From Macrostomum hystrix (Eukaryota > Platyhelminthes > Macrostomidae), in assembly GCA_950097015.1 (NCBI GenBank), contig CATNEN010000001.1, positions 8,427,001-8,491,000 on the forward strand: a DNA stretch of 64,000 nt. Reading direction: 5' to 3'. Shown here in pieces: positions 12,601 to 22,741 of this stretch (within the stretch, counting starts at the first letter, position 1; every line of letters begins with the position of its first letter). The position numbers and the translations under genes are program-made. The notes under the pieces were generated by a model. That model saw only the letters and a list, made by a program, of their open reading frames with translations. It did not search any database and was not told the DNA's origin.

Positions 12601-14953
12601 AATGGCCAAAAGATCAGGAGTTCGAATCCCAATTTCGGGTATAGCATTTTTATAGGCTTAAAGTTTTGCCTAGAACTTTAGGCTTATTATGGCCGAAGGG
12701 TCAGGAGTTCGAATCTCAACTTCAAGTATAGCATTTTTTCATATAATTGAAGCTTTGTTTAGAACTTTTAGACTTCTTATGATCGACAGGTCAGGAGTTC
12801 GAATCCCAGTCTTAAAAATGTTAAATGGTTAAATCTTATTACCGTTCTGCTTTTCTTTTAGAGAGCTTGGGAGTTCGAATTCCCTTATTAAGGAAAACAC
12901 GTTAAATATTTAAAAGATTTTAGCTTTGCTTAGAGCAATAGACATCTGACCGAGGTTTCGATTCCAAATTCATCCATCCAATCCAATCCCTCCAATCAGA
13001 ATACGAGCTGTCAGCGGCTGTCTCTGCCGACACCTGGGCACGGTGCGCGATCCGGCATTGCGCAATTTTCTAACCAAACAGCTCGGCCTGCCGATCGAAT
13101 GGCTGCACACAGCCTGGGCCCTGGCCTGCCGTTCTCGGGCTGTCAATTTATCGATCGACTTTTCGCCGGAGACCGACAGTGTTGAAGCCTTGCGCCGGAG
13201 AGAGGCCAAGCACTGGCTAGCAGCCGGACAGTGGCGACCGGCTCACGACATTCTGCTGAACTGGCTGGCTCCCAGCTGGCTTGTCGCCGGCCAGCTCAGC
13301 CGTGTCAGGCGTAGCCTCGCTCCGATTGGTCGCTTAGCCGGCGATCGGCAGGATTGGCAACTGGGCGGTCAGCTGTATTTGGACTTTCTAAAGCTATTGG
13401 ATCAATTGGATGGCGCTGAGAAGAGCCAGTTGGATCCGGAGGTTCGTCGGCATGACATAAAATTTCTTTTTGAATCAAATATTGAATCTAGGTGTCCTAA
13501 ATTTGCTACTCGTAGTAGAAAGTAAAGAATATTATTTTCATTTTTTTACAGTAGGTTATAATAGTTTTATTTGAAGTGTACATAAAAATATATACAGAAC
13601 ACATTTAGAAATATCCTGACACCAGGCTTGTAAGGCAGAGAGAGATGAGACAGGGGAGAGATAAGACGGGAAAGAGATAAGATGGAGGAGAGATAAGACG
13701 GAGGAGAGATAATACGGGGGAGAATTAAGACGGAGGAGAGATAAGACGGAGGAGAGATAAGACGGAGGAGAGAGAAGACGGGAGAGAGATAAGATGGAGG
13801 AGAGATAAGACGGAGGAGAGATAAGATGGAGGAGAGATTAGACGGAGGAGAGATAAGACGGAGGAGAGATAAGATGGAGGAGAGATAAGACGGAGGAGAG
13901 ATAAGATGGAGGAGAGATTAGACGGAGGAGAGATAGGACGGGGGAGAGATAAGACGGGGGAGAGATAGGACGGAGGAGAGATAAGATGGAGGAGAGATAA
14001 GACGGAGGAGAGATAAGACGGAGGAGAGATAAGACGGGGGAGAGATAAGACGGAGGAGAGATAAGACGGAGGAGAGATAAGACGGGGGAGTGATAAGACG
14101 GAGGAGAGATAAGACGGGGGAGAGATAGGACGGGGGAGAGATAAGACGGGGGAGAGATAGGACGGAGGAGAGATAAGATGGAGGAGAGATAAGATGGAGG
14201 AGAGATAAGATGGAGGAGAGATAAGACGGAGGAGAGATAAGACGGAGGAGAGATAAGACGGGGGAGAGATAAGACGGGGGAGAGATAAGATGGAGGAGAG
14301 ATAAGACGGAGGAGAGATAAGACGGAGGAGAGATAAGACGGGGGAGAGATAAGATGGAGGAGAGATAAGATGGAGGAGAGATAAGACGGAGGAGAGATAA
14401 GACGGGGGAGAGATAAGACGGAGGAGAGATAAGACGGAGGAGAGATAAGACGGAGGAGAGATAAGACGGAGGAGAGATAAGACGGAGGAGAGATAAGACG
14501 GGGGAGAGATAAGACGGGGGAGAGATAAGACGGAGGAGAGATAAGACGGAGGAGAGATAAGACGGGGGAGTGATAAGGCATAAGAGAGATATGAATGGGG
14601 AGAGGGCTTTGCAGTCCGGAGTTTGCTGACAAGTAGAATAACTACACTAAATTTTATAAGAATCTGTTGAAAAGCTCTATTAAAAATAGACTTCAAATTG
14701 AACCCAGGACGCCCAAGCCAATTTGGCATCGCTGTGCACTCGGGTGGCCGCCCTGCCCACTTCCACTGTGCTACAGCGCGTCTGCCAGACTGAATTGGCT
14801 CAACGCTGCGCTCACCTGTTGCGCGTCCTGCTGCCCGACTGCCCCGATAGGCAGGCCGCACTGCTGGGCCAGCTTAGCGGGCTGTGCTGTCCGTTGAGAT
14901 GCGCCGACTGTCTGCTCCATGGTCTCCTGCTGACTGATCGCGGCCAGTTGTAA
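6625..14953 (+). CDS. NUP96: Nup96 part of the Nup98/Nup96 locus
   Basis: Nup96 is a scaffold subunit of the Y-shaped (Nup107-160) nuclear pore subcomplex. Exons: 6625 to about 7191-7257, 9908-10360, 10907-11591, 12027-12468, 13000-13441 and 14708-14953 (stop TAA). From 9908 on, all junction phases agree (0,1,2,0). Family landmarks occur in the right order: QLGLSVSTLRTMK (the LG-x-L-x-MK motif of the Nup96 N-region), SRRVAWGPSG (like RSFRVGWGP), LDW-like GMDWTRAFTLYLW, the DPIDYGPAWHLW and LWDWALFVLLHID segments, and a C-end starting LASLCTRV and ending in HLLRVLL helices. The first exon also has poly-Gln and poly-Pro runs. Its upstream edge follows an AG at 6624, and an in-frame ATG lies at 6652. 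Its donor is unclear: in-frame gt sites exist at 7192 and 7198, and the frame otherwise stops at 7258. The donor at 13442 (gttcgt) is weak but is the only candidate that keeps phase. Whether this part is joined to the FG part or is a separate gene is open. Confidence 0.88.
7400..7856 (+). repeat. 20-bp minisatellite in Nup96 intron
   Basis: About 17-18 regular copies of a 20-bp unit, CTCTACCACCAATCCTTCCG, from about 7490. Variants include CTACTACC and CCTGTCG. The left flank (7400-7490) holds diverged copies, and the right end passes into a short CTATCTAT run. Confidence 0.93.
7857..9310. other. AT-rich intron sequence with one SINE-2 remnant
   Basis: Most of this stretch is AT-rich and without supported genes; a 97-codon open frame at 8763-9056 is low-complexity Cys/Leu/Phe sequence and looks spurious. 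Bases 8430-8625 are a minus-strand SINE-2 remnant. They contain GCACATCATTTCGTGACAC, AGCCAGCGAGGAGGCAATTC and TGTGCCTTGGAGGTTGG, but lack the tRNA-like head. Confidence 0.6.
9312..9835 (+). repeat. 22-bp minisatellite in Nup96 intron
   Basis: About 23 copies of a 22-bp unit, GATTCAGGTGGCTGAAGTCT plus AA or GA. It ends about 75 bp before the exon at 9908. Variants (GATGGCTGAACTCT) cluster in the middle of the array. Confidence 0.95.
12500..12890 (+). repeat. Diverged 86-91-bp repeats with B-box-like motifs
   Basis: Four to five diverged copies of a unit of about 88 bp inside the Nup96 intron 12469-12999. Each copy reads roughly TTTAGAACTTTAGACTTCTTATG, then GGTCAGGAGTTCGAATCCC, then TATAGCATTTTT. 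The GAGTTCGAATCC part matches the T-arm/B-box pattern of tRNA genes, and it recurs at about 12531, 12620, 12706 and 12797. The A-box side of a tRNA is not evident. Confidence 0.75.
13622..14592 (+). repeat. 16-bp purine-rich minisatellite in last Nup96 intron
   Basis: About 60 copies of a 16-bp unit, GACGGAGGAGAGATAA, with GACGGGGG, GATGGAGG and ATAGGAC variants. On this strand it is almost pure purine apart from C and T at fixed sites. It fills most of the intron 13442-14707 and precedes the final Nup96 exon by about 115 bp. Confidence 0.95.
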
Positions 14954-15129
14954 TAACTCAACTATCGGCTAAGCTGAACTTTCTTGTTCTACTACTATTA
15001 GTCAACTGCCTTTCTCCTGGCATTCTTAACCTTAGTGCTAATTTTGTGGCCTAGAAGATGATGAGACACGGGTACACTTATTGCAGGGCAGAATTGAGAC
15101 GCGGGAGATAAAATAATGAAAAAGGGCAG

Positions 15130-15712
15130 TAGAGGAGACAAAGGAGAGATGAGACACGGGGGAGATGAGACACGGGAGAGAAGAGACACGGGAGAGATGA
15201 GACACGGGAGAGAAGAGACACGGGAGAGATGAGACACAGGAGAGAAGAGACACGGGAGAGATGAGACACAGGAGAGAAGAGACACGGGAGAGATGAGACA
15301 CGGGAGAGATGAGACACGGGAGAGAAGAGACACGGGAGAGATGAGACACGGGAGAGATGAGACACGGGAAAGATGAGACACGGGAGAGATGAGACACAGG
15401 AGAGAAGAGACACGGGAGAGAAGAGACACGGGAGAGATGAGACACGGGAGAGAAGAGACACGGGAGAGATGAGACACGGGAGAGAAGAGACACGGGAGAG
15501 ATGAGACACAGGAGAGAAGAGACACGGGAGAGAAGAGACACGGGAGAGAAGAGACACGGGAGAGATGAGACACGGGAGAGAAGAGACACGGGAGAGATGA
15601 GACACGGGAGAGATGAGACACAGGAGAGAAGAGACACGGGAGAGAAGAGACACGGGAGAGATGAGACACGGGAGAGATGAGACACAGGAGAGAAGAGACA
15701 CGGGAGAGGGCT
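15130..15712 (+). repeat. 16-bp minisatellite downstream of Nup96
   Basis: About 36 copies of a 16-bp unit, GAGACACGGGAGAGAT, with AGAGAAGAGACAC variants. It lies between the Nup96 stop and the septin gene. Its unit resembles that of the array at 13622-14592 (AGAGATGAGACACGGG against AGAGATAAGACGGAGG), and both arrays end in the same GAGAGGGCTTTGCAG sequence. A single stray copy of the unit is at 43331-43348. Confidence 0.95.
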
Positions 15713-16890
15713 TTGCAGGCCGTTGCTGACCCATGTTCTAGTACTATAAAAACACTCGCAAAGCTGATTAGATATTTTTTATCTAGTTAATTAAATTCAC
15801 TCGAATCATATTCGCTAGTTTCATATTGAAGTTTTACTGTCATTGAAACATTTAAAACTTTGTGCTTTATTTATATTTAGAAAACACTGTTAATTATGCC
15901 TAACTACTTGAAGTAGCCGTTCATGAAAAGCATCTTGCATCGCTTGTAAATGCAAACAATCCTATGTCCCCTGACATTGAATATGCCCTCTATTTTGTAT
16001 TCTTCATCGCTTCGATAACTTGTGCGTATTAGTAAAGGCATTTACATTCATATATCACAAGTTTTTATAATGCAAAAAACATCAAATTATACGTGCGAAA
16101 TAAATAACAAAACATTAGATAATTTAGTTTTTAGTTTAATTTCATTAGTAATAGTTAGCGTTGAAGTTTTATTCTTAAATTTTTTTCCATGAAATCCATT
16201 AATTGACTTAGCATTTTTTCAACTTTATTATGGAAAAGCGGTGGGTTAATTAATGTTTAAAGTCAATTTTTAAGTCCAGCTCATGTTACTACTGATTAGT
16301 AGCAAATTTAGATGGCATCTTCATTTTCTTGGCAGAGTGGCGGACACCTTCGACTGAAAATGAGTTAGTTTATTATTGTAAGTCATAAATTTGTGTTTTT
16401 ATGAAAAAGACGCATTCTTTGCATTCCCTAGACAGCTGAAAAGTTGACAGTTTCTTATATTTCCCACATAAAATAAAGTCGAATTAATGGAGATATATCA
16501 GCCTATGACAGTCGCCTCTTGCCCATAGACAGTTGAAGCATGCGATAATTATTTATTCTAAGCGAGTATCAATACAGCACGCTCCAAATGTCTATGGCCA
16601 ATGTTAGGGCCAGTTTAGCAGGATAAACACAACAAGGTCTCTCTGCTGTTAATGTAACTAGACAGGCATCACTTGCACGCGACAAAAGGATTAGGGAATG
16701 TTGCAGACCCTCACTGATTGTAAATTATTTGATAGCTACAATGAGGAACCCAAGGAAACGATCCTTGTCCTGTCAGCAAATCTTACAAGCCCCTCAAACC
16801 ATTTGGATTACCTTTTGAATTGACGCATGAAAACGTTTAGTCGACTTGCGCAATACCTGCAATTAATCGATTTAATGGAGACTTGTCATA
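15713..16890. other. AT-rich intergenic stretch, no gene seen
   Basis: Lies between the convergent ends of Nup96 and the septin gene. I see no convincing coding exon or repeat. A further 3' exon of the septin could lie here but I cannot recognise one. Confidence 0.6.
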
Positions 16891-16894
16891 TTTT

Positions 16895-19230
16895 CTACAA
16901 TCTAAGCTTGAAAGTATTGTCCAAGTAAAAATAATGATTCACCAGCATGTTCTTCTCCACAATGAGCCGTCTGACAGCCGCCACATCACTGTAGCGTTCG
17001 TCTTCGACTCCGACGCTGCCGCCCCAGGGCAGGTTTCGAGACGTGTCCGGGTAAGCGGCGCCTATCACTGCTAGCGGCGATGGAAGCACTCGCTGGCCAA
17101 GCTGCGGCTGCTGCTGCTGCTGCTGCGGCAGCATTGGTAGCAGGAATTGGTGCACCGCAATGCCGAGACGCTGAAGGTCGGCAGCCACGGCGGCTTTGCG
17201 TTCGGCAAGTTCGTCCGCTGTGTAGGTGTCCGCCTTGGCCAAGACTGGCACGAGGTTCACCTTGTCGTCGAGGTATTTCAAAGCCAGAGCGTCACATCGG
17301 CGCAGGCCGCGGCCTCCGATTGGTGGCAGAAAATACAGGCAGCAGTGGACGCGTTCGTCCTCTTCGGGTCGGAAGTCGAACTGATTGGCCGCCCGAGCGT
17401 TCACGTAGCTGGTCACCTATATTTTGAGGTGCTTATAGTCAATGGTTGTTTTGGTTGCTGCCATTTTTGCCGCCCGTTTATATAATAACGGGCGGAAAAT
17501 TTCCTAGGCGATGATGTACTGTGGTTGATCTGCGCCTAATATTTAGTCTTGATGAGTGAAATCGGAGAAATTCGCGTCAGGGTGTCCATAGTGGCCTAGT
17601 TCCACCTGTTGTAGCCCTCAAATGTCCAGCATTACGTCTAGATAAATGGTAGTTGACCAACGAAGATGGAGATGATGCAGGCATATTCGGGTGACATACT
17701 GATAAATTTTGAAGGCCTTGCAAGGCCGCACTGAGGCGCACTGGTGATTTGTGGATAGGGGTGTATGAAATACACTAGCGCTTATGGGAAAAATGTGACC
17801 TTAGGTCAGAACCATTGAATATCTCGACGGTCTGAAGAGCTGGCGACTTGATTCTTGTTTCAGAAGATGCGCAACAAAAAGTTGGCCCGTGTTTTTTAGT
17901 TTCGTGTGCTTGCGTCGTTCCGTTCGGGTGCAGCACCAAAAATTGTCAGGGGGGATTTCCCCACTGGTAGTTCTACTGTTAATAACTGGTCCATTTTTCA
18001 GGGCCATGGGTTCGTCTTTTATCTAAAAGACGAGCTTCGTGTCAGTATTGCTTGGTGCTGCTTTAAGAACACACCGTTTTCTAATAGTCGAGTTTCGAGC
18101 TCTAGAGCTCATCTGTCAGGATCCCGAAGCTATTTAGCCACTGGACAACCAACCTACAATGAACTTGAAGGCTACGATTTATATTTATATCAGATGCCTT
18201 AGCAGTAAAACGACAAGAGTTATTTCAAATACCCGCATTTTTTTCTGTACCTCTTAAAATATTCTACCGATCGCCATGAAAATCCAGAACACGGGCTAAA
18301 ATGTTTCCTCTCTATACGATGAAACAACTAACAGAATCATAAGACATCGGCATCGTCAAGATATTCAACGTTTCTCGTCGGGGTGTGTTGAGGCGAAAAC
18401 CGCCAATATACGCTTAATTTTCTGCTCACAAAATTTCATCGTGTCACCATAATAGGCTATATTTGTCTTGACGATGCTGACGTCTGACGGCTTTGAAATT
18501 GAGTTCATCGTGAAGAGCGGAAAATGTAGATAAATTTGATATGTTAAGTAGAATTTCACGGAAATCTGTCATTCGGTTTGGGAGCGATCGTGGAGTTGGC
18601 AGTGAATATTTTAAATAACCCCTAGTTTTCCCCACGGGGAAAAAAGCGTCTTTCCGCTGCTAACAATTGGCCCAACATACTACTTAAAACACAACTAGAG
18701 CTTAAAAATTTTGAACGCGTCAACAGCAGAATGATTTTTCAATGCCAGATAATTCATCAGAATTTAGCATTGCAAACCTGCTTAGCTAGATAGTCAGCCA
18801 CAACTGTCCATGGACTGCGGTTGCTGTCTCCAATAGTGTAGTTAACGGTGGTCATAATTCGTACAGTCAGCCTGCGATTGCTACCAGTAAGTGAAAGCGC
18901 CTGCTGCTGCTGCTGCTGACCGTCGCTAGACGATTCAAGAGTCGAGCTGGACTCACCAATACAGAGCTTCTCTTTGAGCACACTAACTGGGAACTCTCTG
19001 GTTGGATCGGCACTGGCTGTGACAGCCAAGGATCGATCTCTTTCTTCTCGAAGTCTGGTGGCCCGGACGCCAAACAGTGTCTCCAAGAATGTCAGCTTGC
19101 CGACGCTGTCCTCGCCAACTGCCATGAGGTTGAAGCATGCTGGCTTACTCAGCAGATAGTCTATGGTCTGGGTTTCCAGGCATTTGCGCAAATAACCTGC
19201 CTCCGGCTGCACTTTAGTGCTGCTTTCCAT
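16895..19230 (-). CDS. Septin-like protein with degenerate GTPase motifs
   Basis: Septins are GTP-binding proteins that polymerise into cytoskeletal filaments at membranes. Two exons are visible on the minus strand: 19230-18778 (ATG at 19230) and 17416-16895 (stop TAG). They join in phase 0 through a donor gtttgc and an acceptor after ATATAG, giving about 324 residues. Septin landmarks: FNLMAVGEDSVGK in the P-loop position, WTVVADYLAKQ aligning with the helix before the second half, DERVHCCLYFLPPIG, VNLVPVLAKADT (the intact G4 AKAD motif), AVIGA, and PWGGSVGVEDERYSD aligning with the PWG-VEVEN septin signature. Odd points: the P-loop residue after GK is Leu instead of Ser/Thr, and the DTPG-type switch II motif is replaced by MTTVNYTIGD. 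A poly-Gln run is inserted. After VEKNML the frame runs into an AT-rich, unlike sequence, and a gt there may be a real donor to an unseen exon. It may be a divergent non-hydrolysing septin or a decaying copy. Confidence 0.75.
18212..18640. mobile_element. MITE-like element in the septin intron
   Basis: One end reads TTATTTCAAATACCCGCAT, the other TATTTTAAATAACCCC followed by TTTTCCCCACGGGGAAA, forming short terminal inverted repeats. Inside are the family words CTGCTCACAAAATTTCA, GATCGCCATGAAAATCCAG and CATTCGGTTTGGGAGC. Related copies are at about 19560, 25335, 30795 and 63190. No transposase reading frame is present, so it is non-autonomous. Confidence 0.65.
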
Positions 19231-19559
19231 TGTGAAGCGCTGAATTAGTCTTGAGCTTCCACTTTCGCTAGATTTATTTGCAGAATTCGTCCTATTTATC
19301 TGTGCAACCGTTGGAAAAGGTTCTCACCAATCTTGTCTGAAGCGACTTTTGGTTCCCATGCTGCTGCTTAGTCAAACAACTAGTGCGCAGATACACACTG
19401 GCCAGTGAACAGATTTTGGTTGGCTGTTCGGTTCACAGGGAAAGCTTTTCTAAGATACCAAACATGTTAGTTTTTTATTCTGTAGCACAACAGTATGGCT
19501 AGATGACTTGCTATGAAGCCATATTTTTAATTCAAGAAAAATTTTGTTTTACAGTACCA

Positions 19560-19990
19560 AGACCTCGGAGGGTATTTCAAATATCCACATTTTTCTTCTT
19601 TCTGTATCTCACAAAATAGTCAACCAAGCGCCATCAAAATACAGAACAAAGGTTAAAATTATGCGCTCTATCCGATGAAAAATTTCCAGATATTTAACCA
19701 TTCTCATCGGGTAGTCTGGTGGCAAAAACCACAAAAAACGTCAACATTTTTCTGCTCACAAAATTTCACCATGTCTGCTATCATTTTTGTCAATTTGGGA
19801 TTGTTTAATTGTAATCTTTTTTTTTTGAACCAATATGGATTCGCCACAGAGCTAAGAGTATGTGAGTTGTCCTTGTCACCAGGGTCTCCGACAAGAGTCG
19901 CTGAATATTTCGACGATGCTGACGTCGGACGGCTGTGAAAGTTAGTTAATCCTATGAGCGTAAAGTGCGCAAAATTTTCGGCGCTCGCGC
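19560..19990. mobile_element. MITE-like element upstream of the septin gene
   Basis: Begins CCTCGGAGGGTATTTCAAAT, the best preserved terminal repeat of the family, and continues through TCTATCCGATGAAAAAT and CTGCTCACAAAATTTCACCATG. The far end is diverged; GACGATGCTGACGTCGGACGG resembles the copy at 18212-18640. It lies between the septin start and gene A's 3' end. Confidence 0.6.
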
Positions 19991-20044
19991 TGCAGTAACA
20001 ATGAGACTCAAAAATAGTGAGGAAGAAAACAATTCTATGTGCTT

Positions 20045-20400
20045 ATAATAATAATTGCAGGAGGGCTGCGGGCAATGGCACATCATTTGGTGACACTAGA
20101 CCCGCAGCCAGCGAGGAGGCAATTCTGCCCCATTTCGCTGACTCCTGAACACACACGCACACAGATACTGTACGCAGGCATACACTCACACAGATGTGTG
20201 CATCTGCCCTGACTTTCTGAAGTGTAAATTTCACTGTGCCTTGGAGGTTGGCCCTCAAGGGCGTAAATTGTACGACAAGCCCCCAAGCATTTTCTCCGCG
20301 GCTGCGCCCCAAAAAAATGTGGCCTCGCTGCGGAATCGAACTTAGGGACCGTGGTACGAGACGCAAACGCGATAACCGCTCTGCCACCGACCCCCTTGCT
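20045..20400 (-). mobile_element. SINE-2, near full-length, downstream of gene A
   Basis: Read on the minus strand, the element starts with a tRNA-like head (GTGGCAGAGCGGTTATCGCG then GGTCCCTAAGTTCGATTCCG), passes through GGGGGCTTGTCGTACAATTTAC and the CACTGTGCC core, and ends near GGAGGCAATT and a TTATTATTAT tail. Head, body and simple tail are those of a tRNA-derived, Pol III-transcribed retroposon mobilised by a LINE in trans. No LINE is seen in the window. Confidence 0.8.
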
Positions 20401-20643
20401 ACGTGCTTTAGCCTATGGGTATTAACGGCGATGGGCAGAGAGAGAAGGGGGTGTGGGGCGAAGTCCCCACTTCCTACCATAGACAAAACTGTTTGACTAA
20501 GCTATTCCTTGAATGTGGTCTACTAAACTTTAGTCTATGAAGTAGAGCGACATTAACGCTCATCCAACGCGCGTCTTAATGTCACCCAAAGTGCATAACA
20601 ACGAACAAAATTTTCTAAACATTCAATAAAACACGAGTTCAAT

Positions 20644-20649
20644 TTTATT
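20644..20649 (-). terminator. Candidate polyadenylation signal of gene A
   Basis: AATAAA on the minus strand about 115 bases after the gene A stop codon at 20764-20766. Position fits; no other evidence. Confidence 0.45.
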
Positions 20650-20763
20650 TTGCTTCTTTTGTTTCTTTTAGGTTAAATCACCTTAAATAGTTACTGAATC
20701 CCATTAACCAATTAGTTAATTAAAGAAATCAAGTTTGTCCATTATGTCATTTCGGAAGCTGCG

Positions 20764-22741
20764 TCACTTGACCTCGAAGATGCCATTGTAGACGCTCCCA
20801 CCGCACCTCTCGCCGGCGTTGCCTGTACAGGCCACGTTGCAGTTGGCATTGGAAGTGTCGCCGCTATTGCCGTACTGGTCTCCGCAGCCGCAGATTCTGC
20901 CATTCTTCAAGCCGAAATAGGGCAGCTTCTTGGCCTTGCAGAGATTGTTGCACTGCCACACGGTCATTCCGTTGGACACCTTGGCCACCGCCAGCTCCGG
21001 GTAGCTCGGGTCGTCCAAGTAGCAGCCTAAGAATCCTGGAATAGCGTATAGATAGGCTATAAATTACTGCAGCACAGATGAATCATTATAACAAGCCGCT
21101 AACATACCTGGATGCGGTCTCACACAGATTCGACGTGTGACAGTGCGACAAGGACATTCTGTAAATATAGTGGCAGAAATTGTAAAAAAAATTATTCTTT
21201 AAAAAAATAATAATAATTGCAGGAGGGCTGTGGGCAATGGTACATCATTTAGTGACACTAGACCCACGGCCAGCGAGGAGGCAATTCTGCCCATTTCGCT
21301 GACTCCTGAGCACACACGCACACAGATACTGTACGCAGGCATACGCTCACACAGGTGTACATCTGCCCTGACTTTCTCATCGTAAGCAGTGTACACTCTC
21401 ACTGTGCATTTGAGATTGGCCCTCAAGGGCGTAAATTGCACGACAAGTCCCCAAGCCTTCTCTCCGCTGCTGCGCCCCAAATAAATGTGGCTTCGCTGCG
21501 GAGTCGATCTTAGGGACCTTAATGCGAGAGGCAAACGCGTTAGACCCCTCTGCCACTGACCGCTCTTAGATTGCGCTTTAGTTTCTCTTGAAGTTCATAT
21601 TTACTACTTAGAAAGATGTGTGCCTCAGTTACTCACTTCCTTTGAGCACATTGTCCAGACCGGCGATGTTGGCAGGGAAAGCGCTGAAACTCATGTCACC
21701 GTGGGCGCTGCGCCTGATGAACTCCATGATCTGAACAGCGAAAACGAGGGAAGCGGCGCAGAATTATAATTAGTATTCGCAAGACAAGTGTACACTCTCA
21801 CTGTGACTTAGGGGAGATTTGGCCCTTATGAGCCAAGCCTACTCTCCACAGCGCCACAAATAAATGTTGACTTACCGCGGATTTTAAGTAAGTAGGTTGT
21901 AGCCTAGTAAGGGGTTGTAACTTAGTAAGGGGTTGCAGTCTAGTAAGGGTTTGTAGCCTAGTGGCGTCGGACTAACGACTTAAAGGTCGTGGGTTCGATT
22001 TCGGACTCCACTGGAACAATTTGTGTCCTTTAGCAAGACACTTAACACTGCATTGCTTCAGTTCGTCCAGCTGTTACGCTCGTAAATGGGTAACAGCATC
22101 AGCTTGGGTAATTGAGGGTGGGTGTCCCCATAGTCCATGGACTTTGGAAATCTAATCAAGTGGTCAGCAGCCATAGCCTACCTTATTGCTAGTCTTCGAG
22201 TGCAGCCGCGACAGCCGGCCGAAAGTCAGTTTGGCCAGTTTAGCAAACGCGCCACCCTTTGATCCACACATTCTGCCTGTGGCCACTGTGAAGAACCTGA
22301 TCCGCTTGGCCTTCAGCTTGGCGGCTACGGCGTTCATCTTGCGCTCATCCTTGGCCGACGCATCGGTGAACAGAATTATGATGGAGTTTGGCTCGGCTGC
22401 CTCGGCAGCGTCCAGGGCACCCGACATGGCAAACTCGGGACAGTCGCCGCCACCGCTGGCCTTCAGCTTGTTCAGGAAGCTGGTGATCTCCGACACGCTG
22501 GTGGTCTTCTTCAACAGCTTCTTGTAGGGATCGCCGAATGTGGCAATGACGAAGTCATCGAATCTATTGTTCGCGGCGATGATGCGCCGTATGTTATTCT
22601 TGACAGACTGGATGACCTTGCCCATGCTGCCAGTGGTGTCAATGACAAACACCAGTGAGCCGAGACCGCGATGGTCCTTCGGCGGCTTGCACGAACAGGT
22701 GCGATGAAGCACAAATTTCTCCTTGGTGCCGAGGGCACAAG
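20764..22741 (-). CDS. Gene A C-terminal module: second vWA, two linker exons, terminal short WSC
   Basis: The vWA exon 22741-22182 (560 nt) opens with CALGTKEKF and has the MIDAS motif DTTGSMG, GDPY, GGGDCPEF and LLFTDASAKD-like residues, as in hemicentin-type vWA domains. A 94-nt exon (21730-21637) encodes IMEFIRRSAHGDMSFSAFP, and a 51-nt exon (21158-21108) a Cys/Arg-rich piece CPCRTVTRRICV. The last exon 21035-20764 is a divergent WSC domain (GFLGCYLDD, CGCGDQYGNSGD) ending EVK then TGA. Exon lengths (560, 94, 51, 272) are the same as in gene C. The same 560-94-51 set also occurs inside gene A at 31867-31002. Confidence 0.85.

Noticed and set aside
13725-14861. 378-codon minus-strand frame rich in Ser-Pro-Leu
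   Set aside because: It is a translation of the 16-bp minisatellite; all frames of the array are similarly open.
14998-15734. Three overlapping minus-strand frames of about 220 codons
   Set aside because: Repeat translation of the 16-bp array at 15130-15712; the three frames encode the same shifted peptide.
20043-20486. Minus-strand frames of about 147 codons near 20.0-20.5 and 21.2-21.5 kb
   Set aside because: They translate SINE-2 copies.
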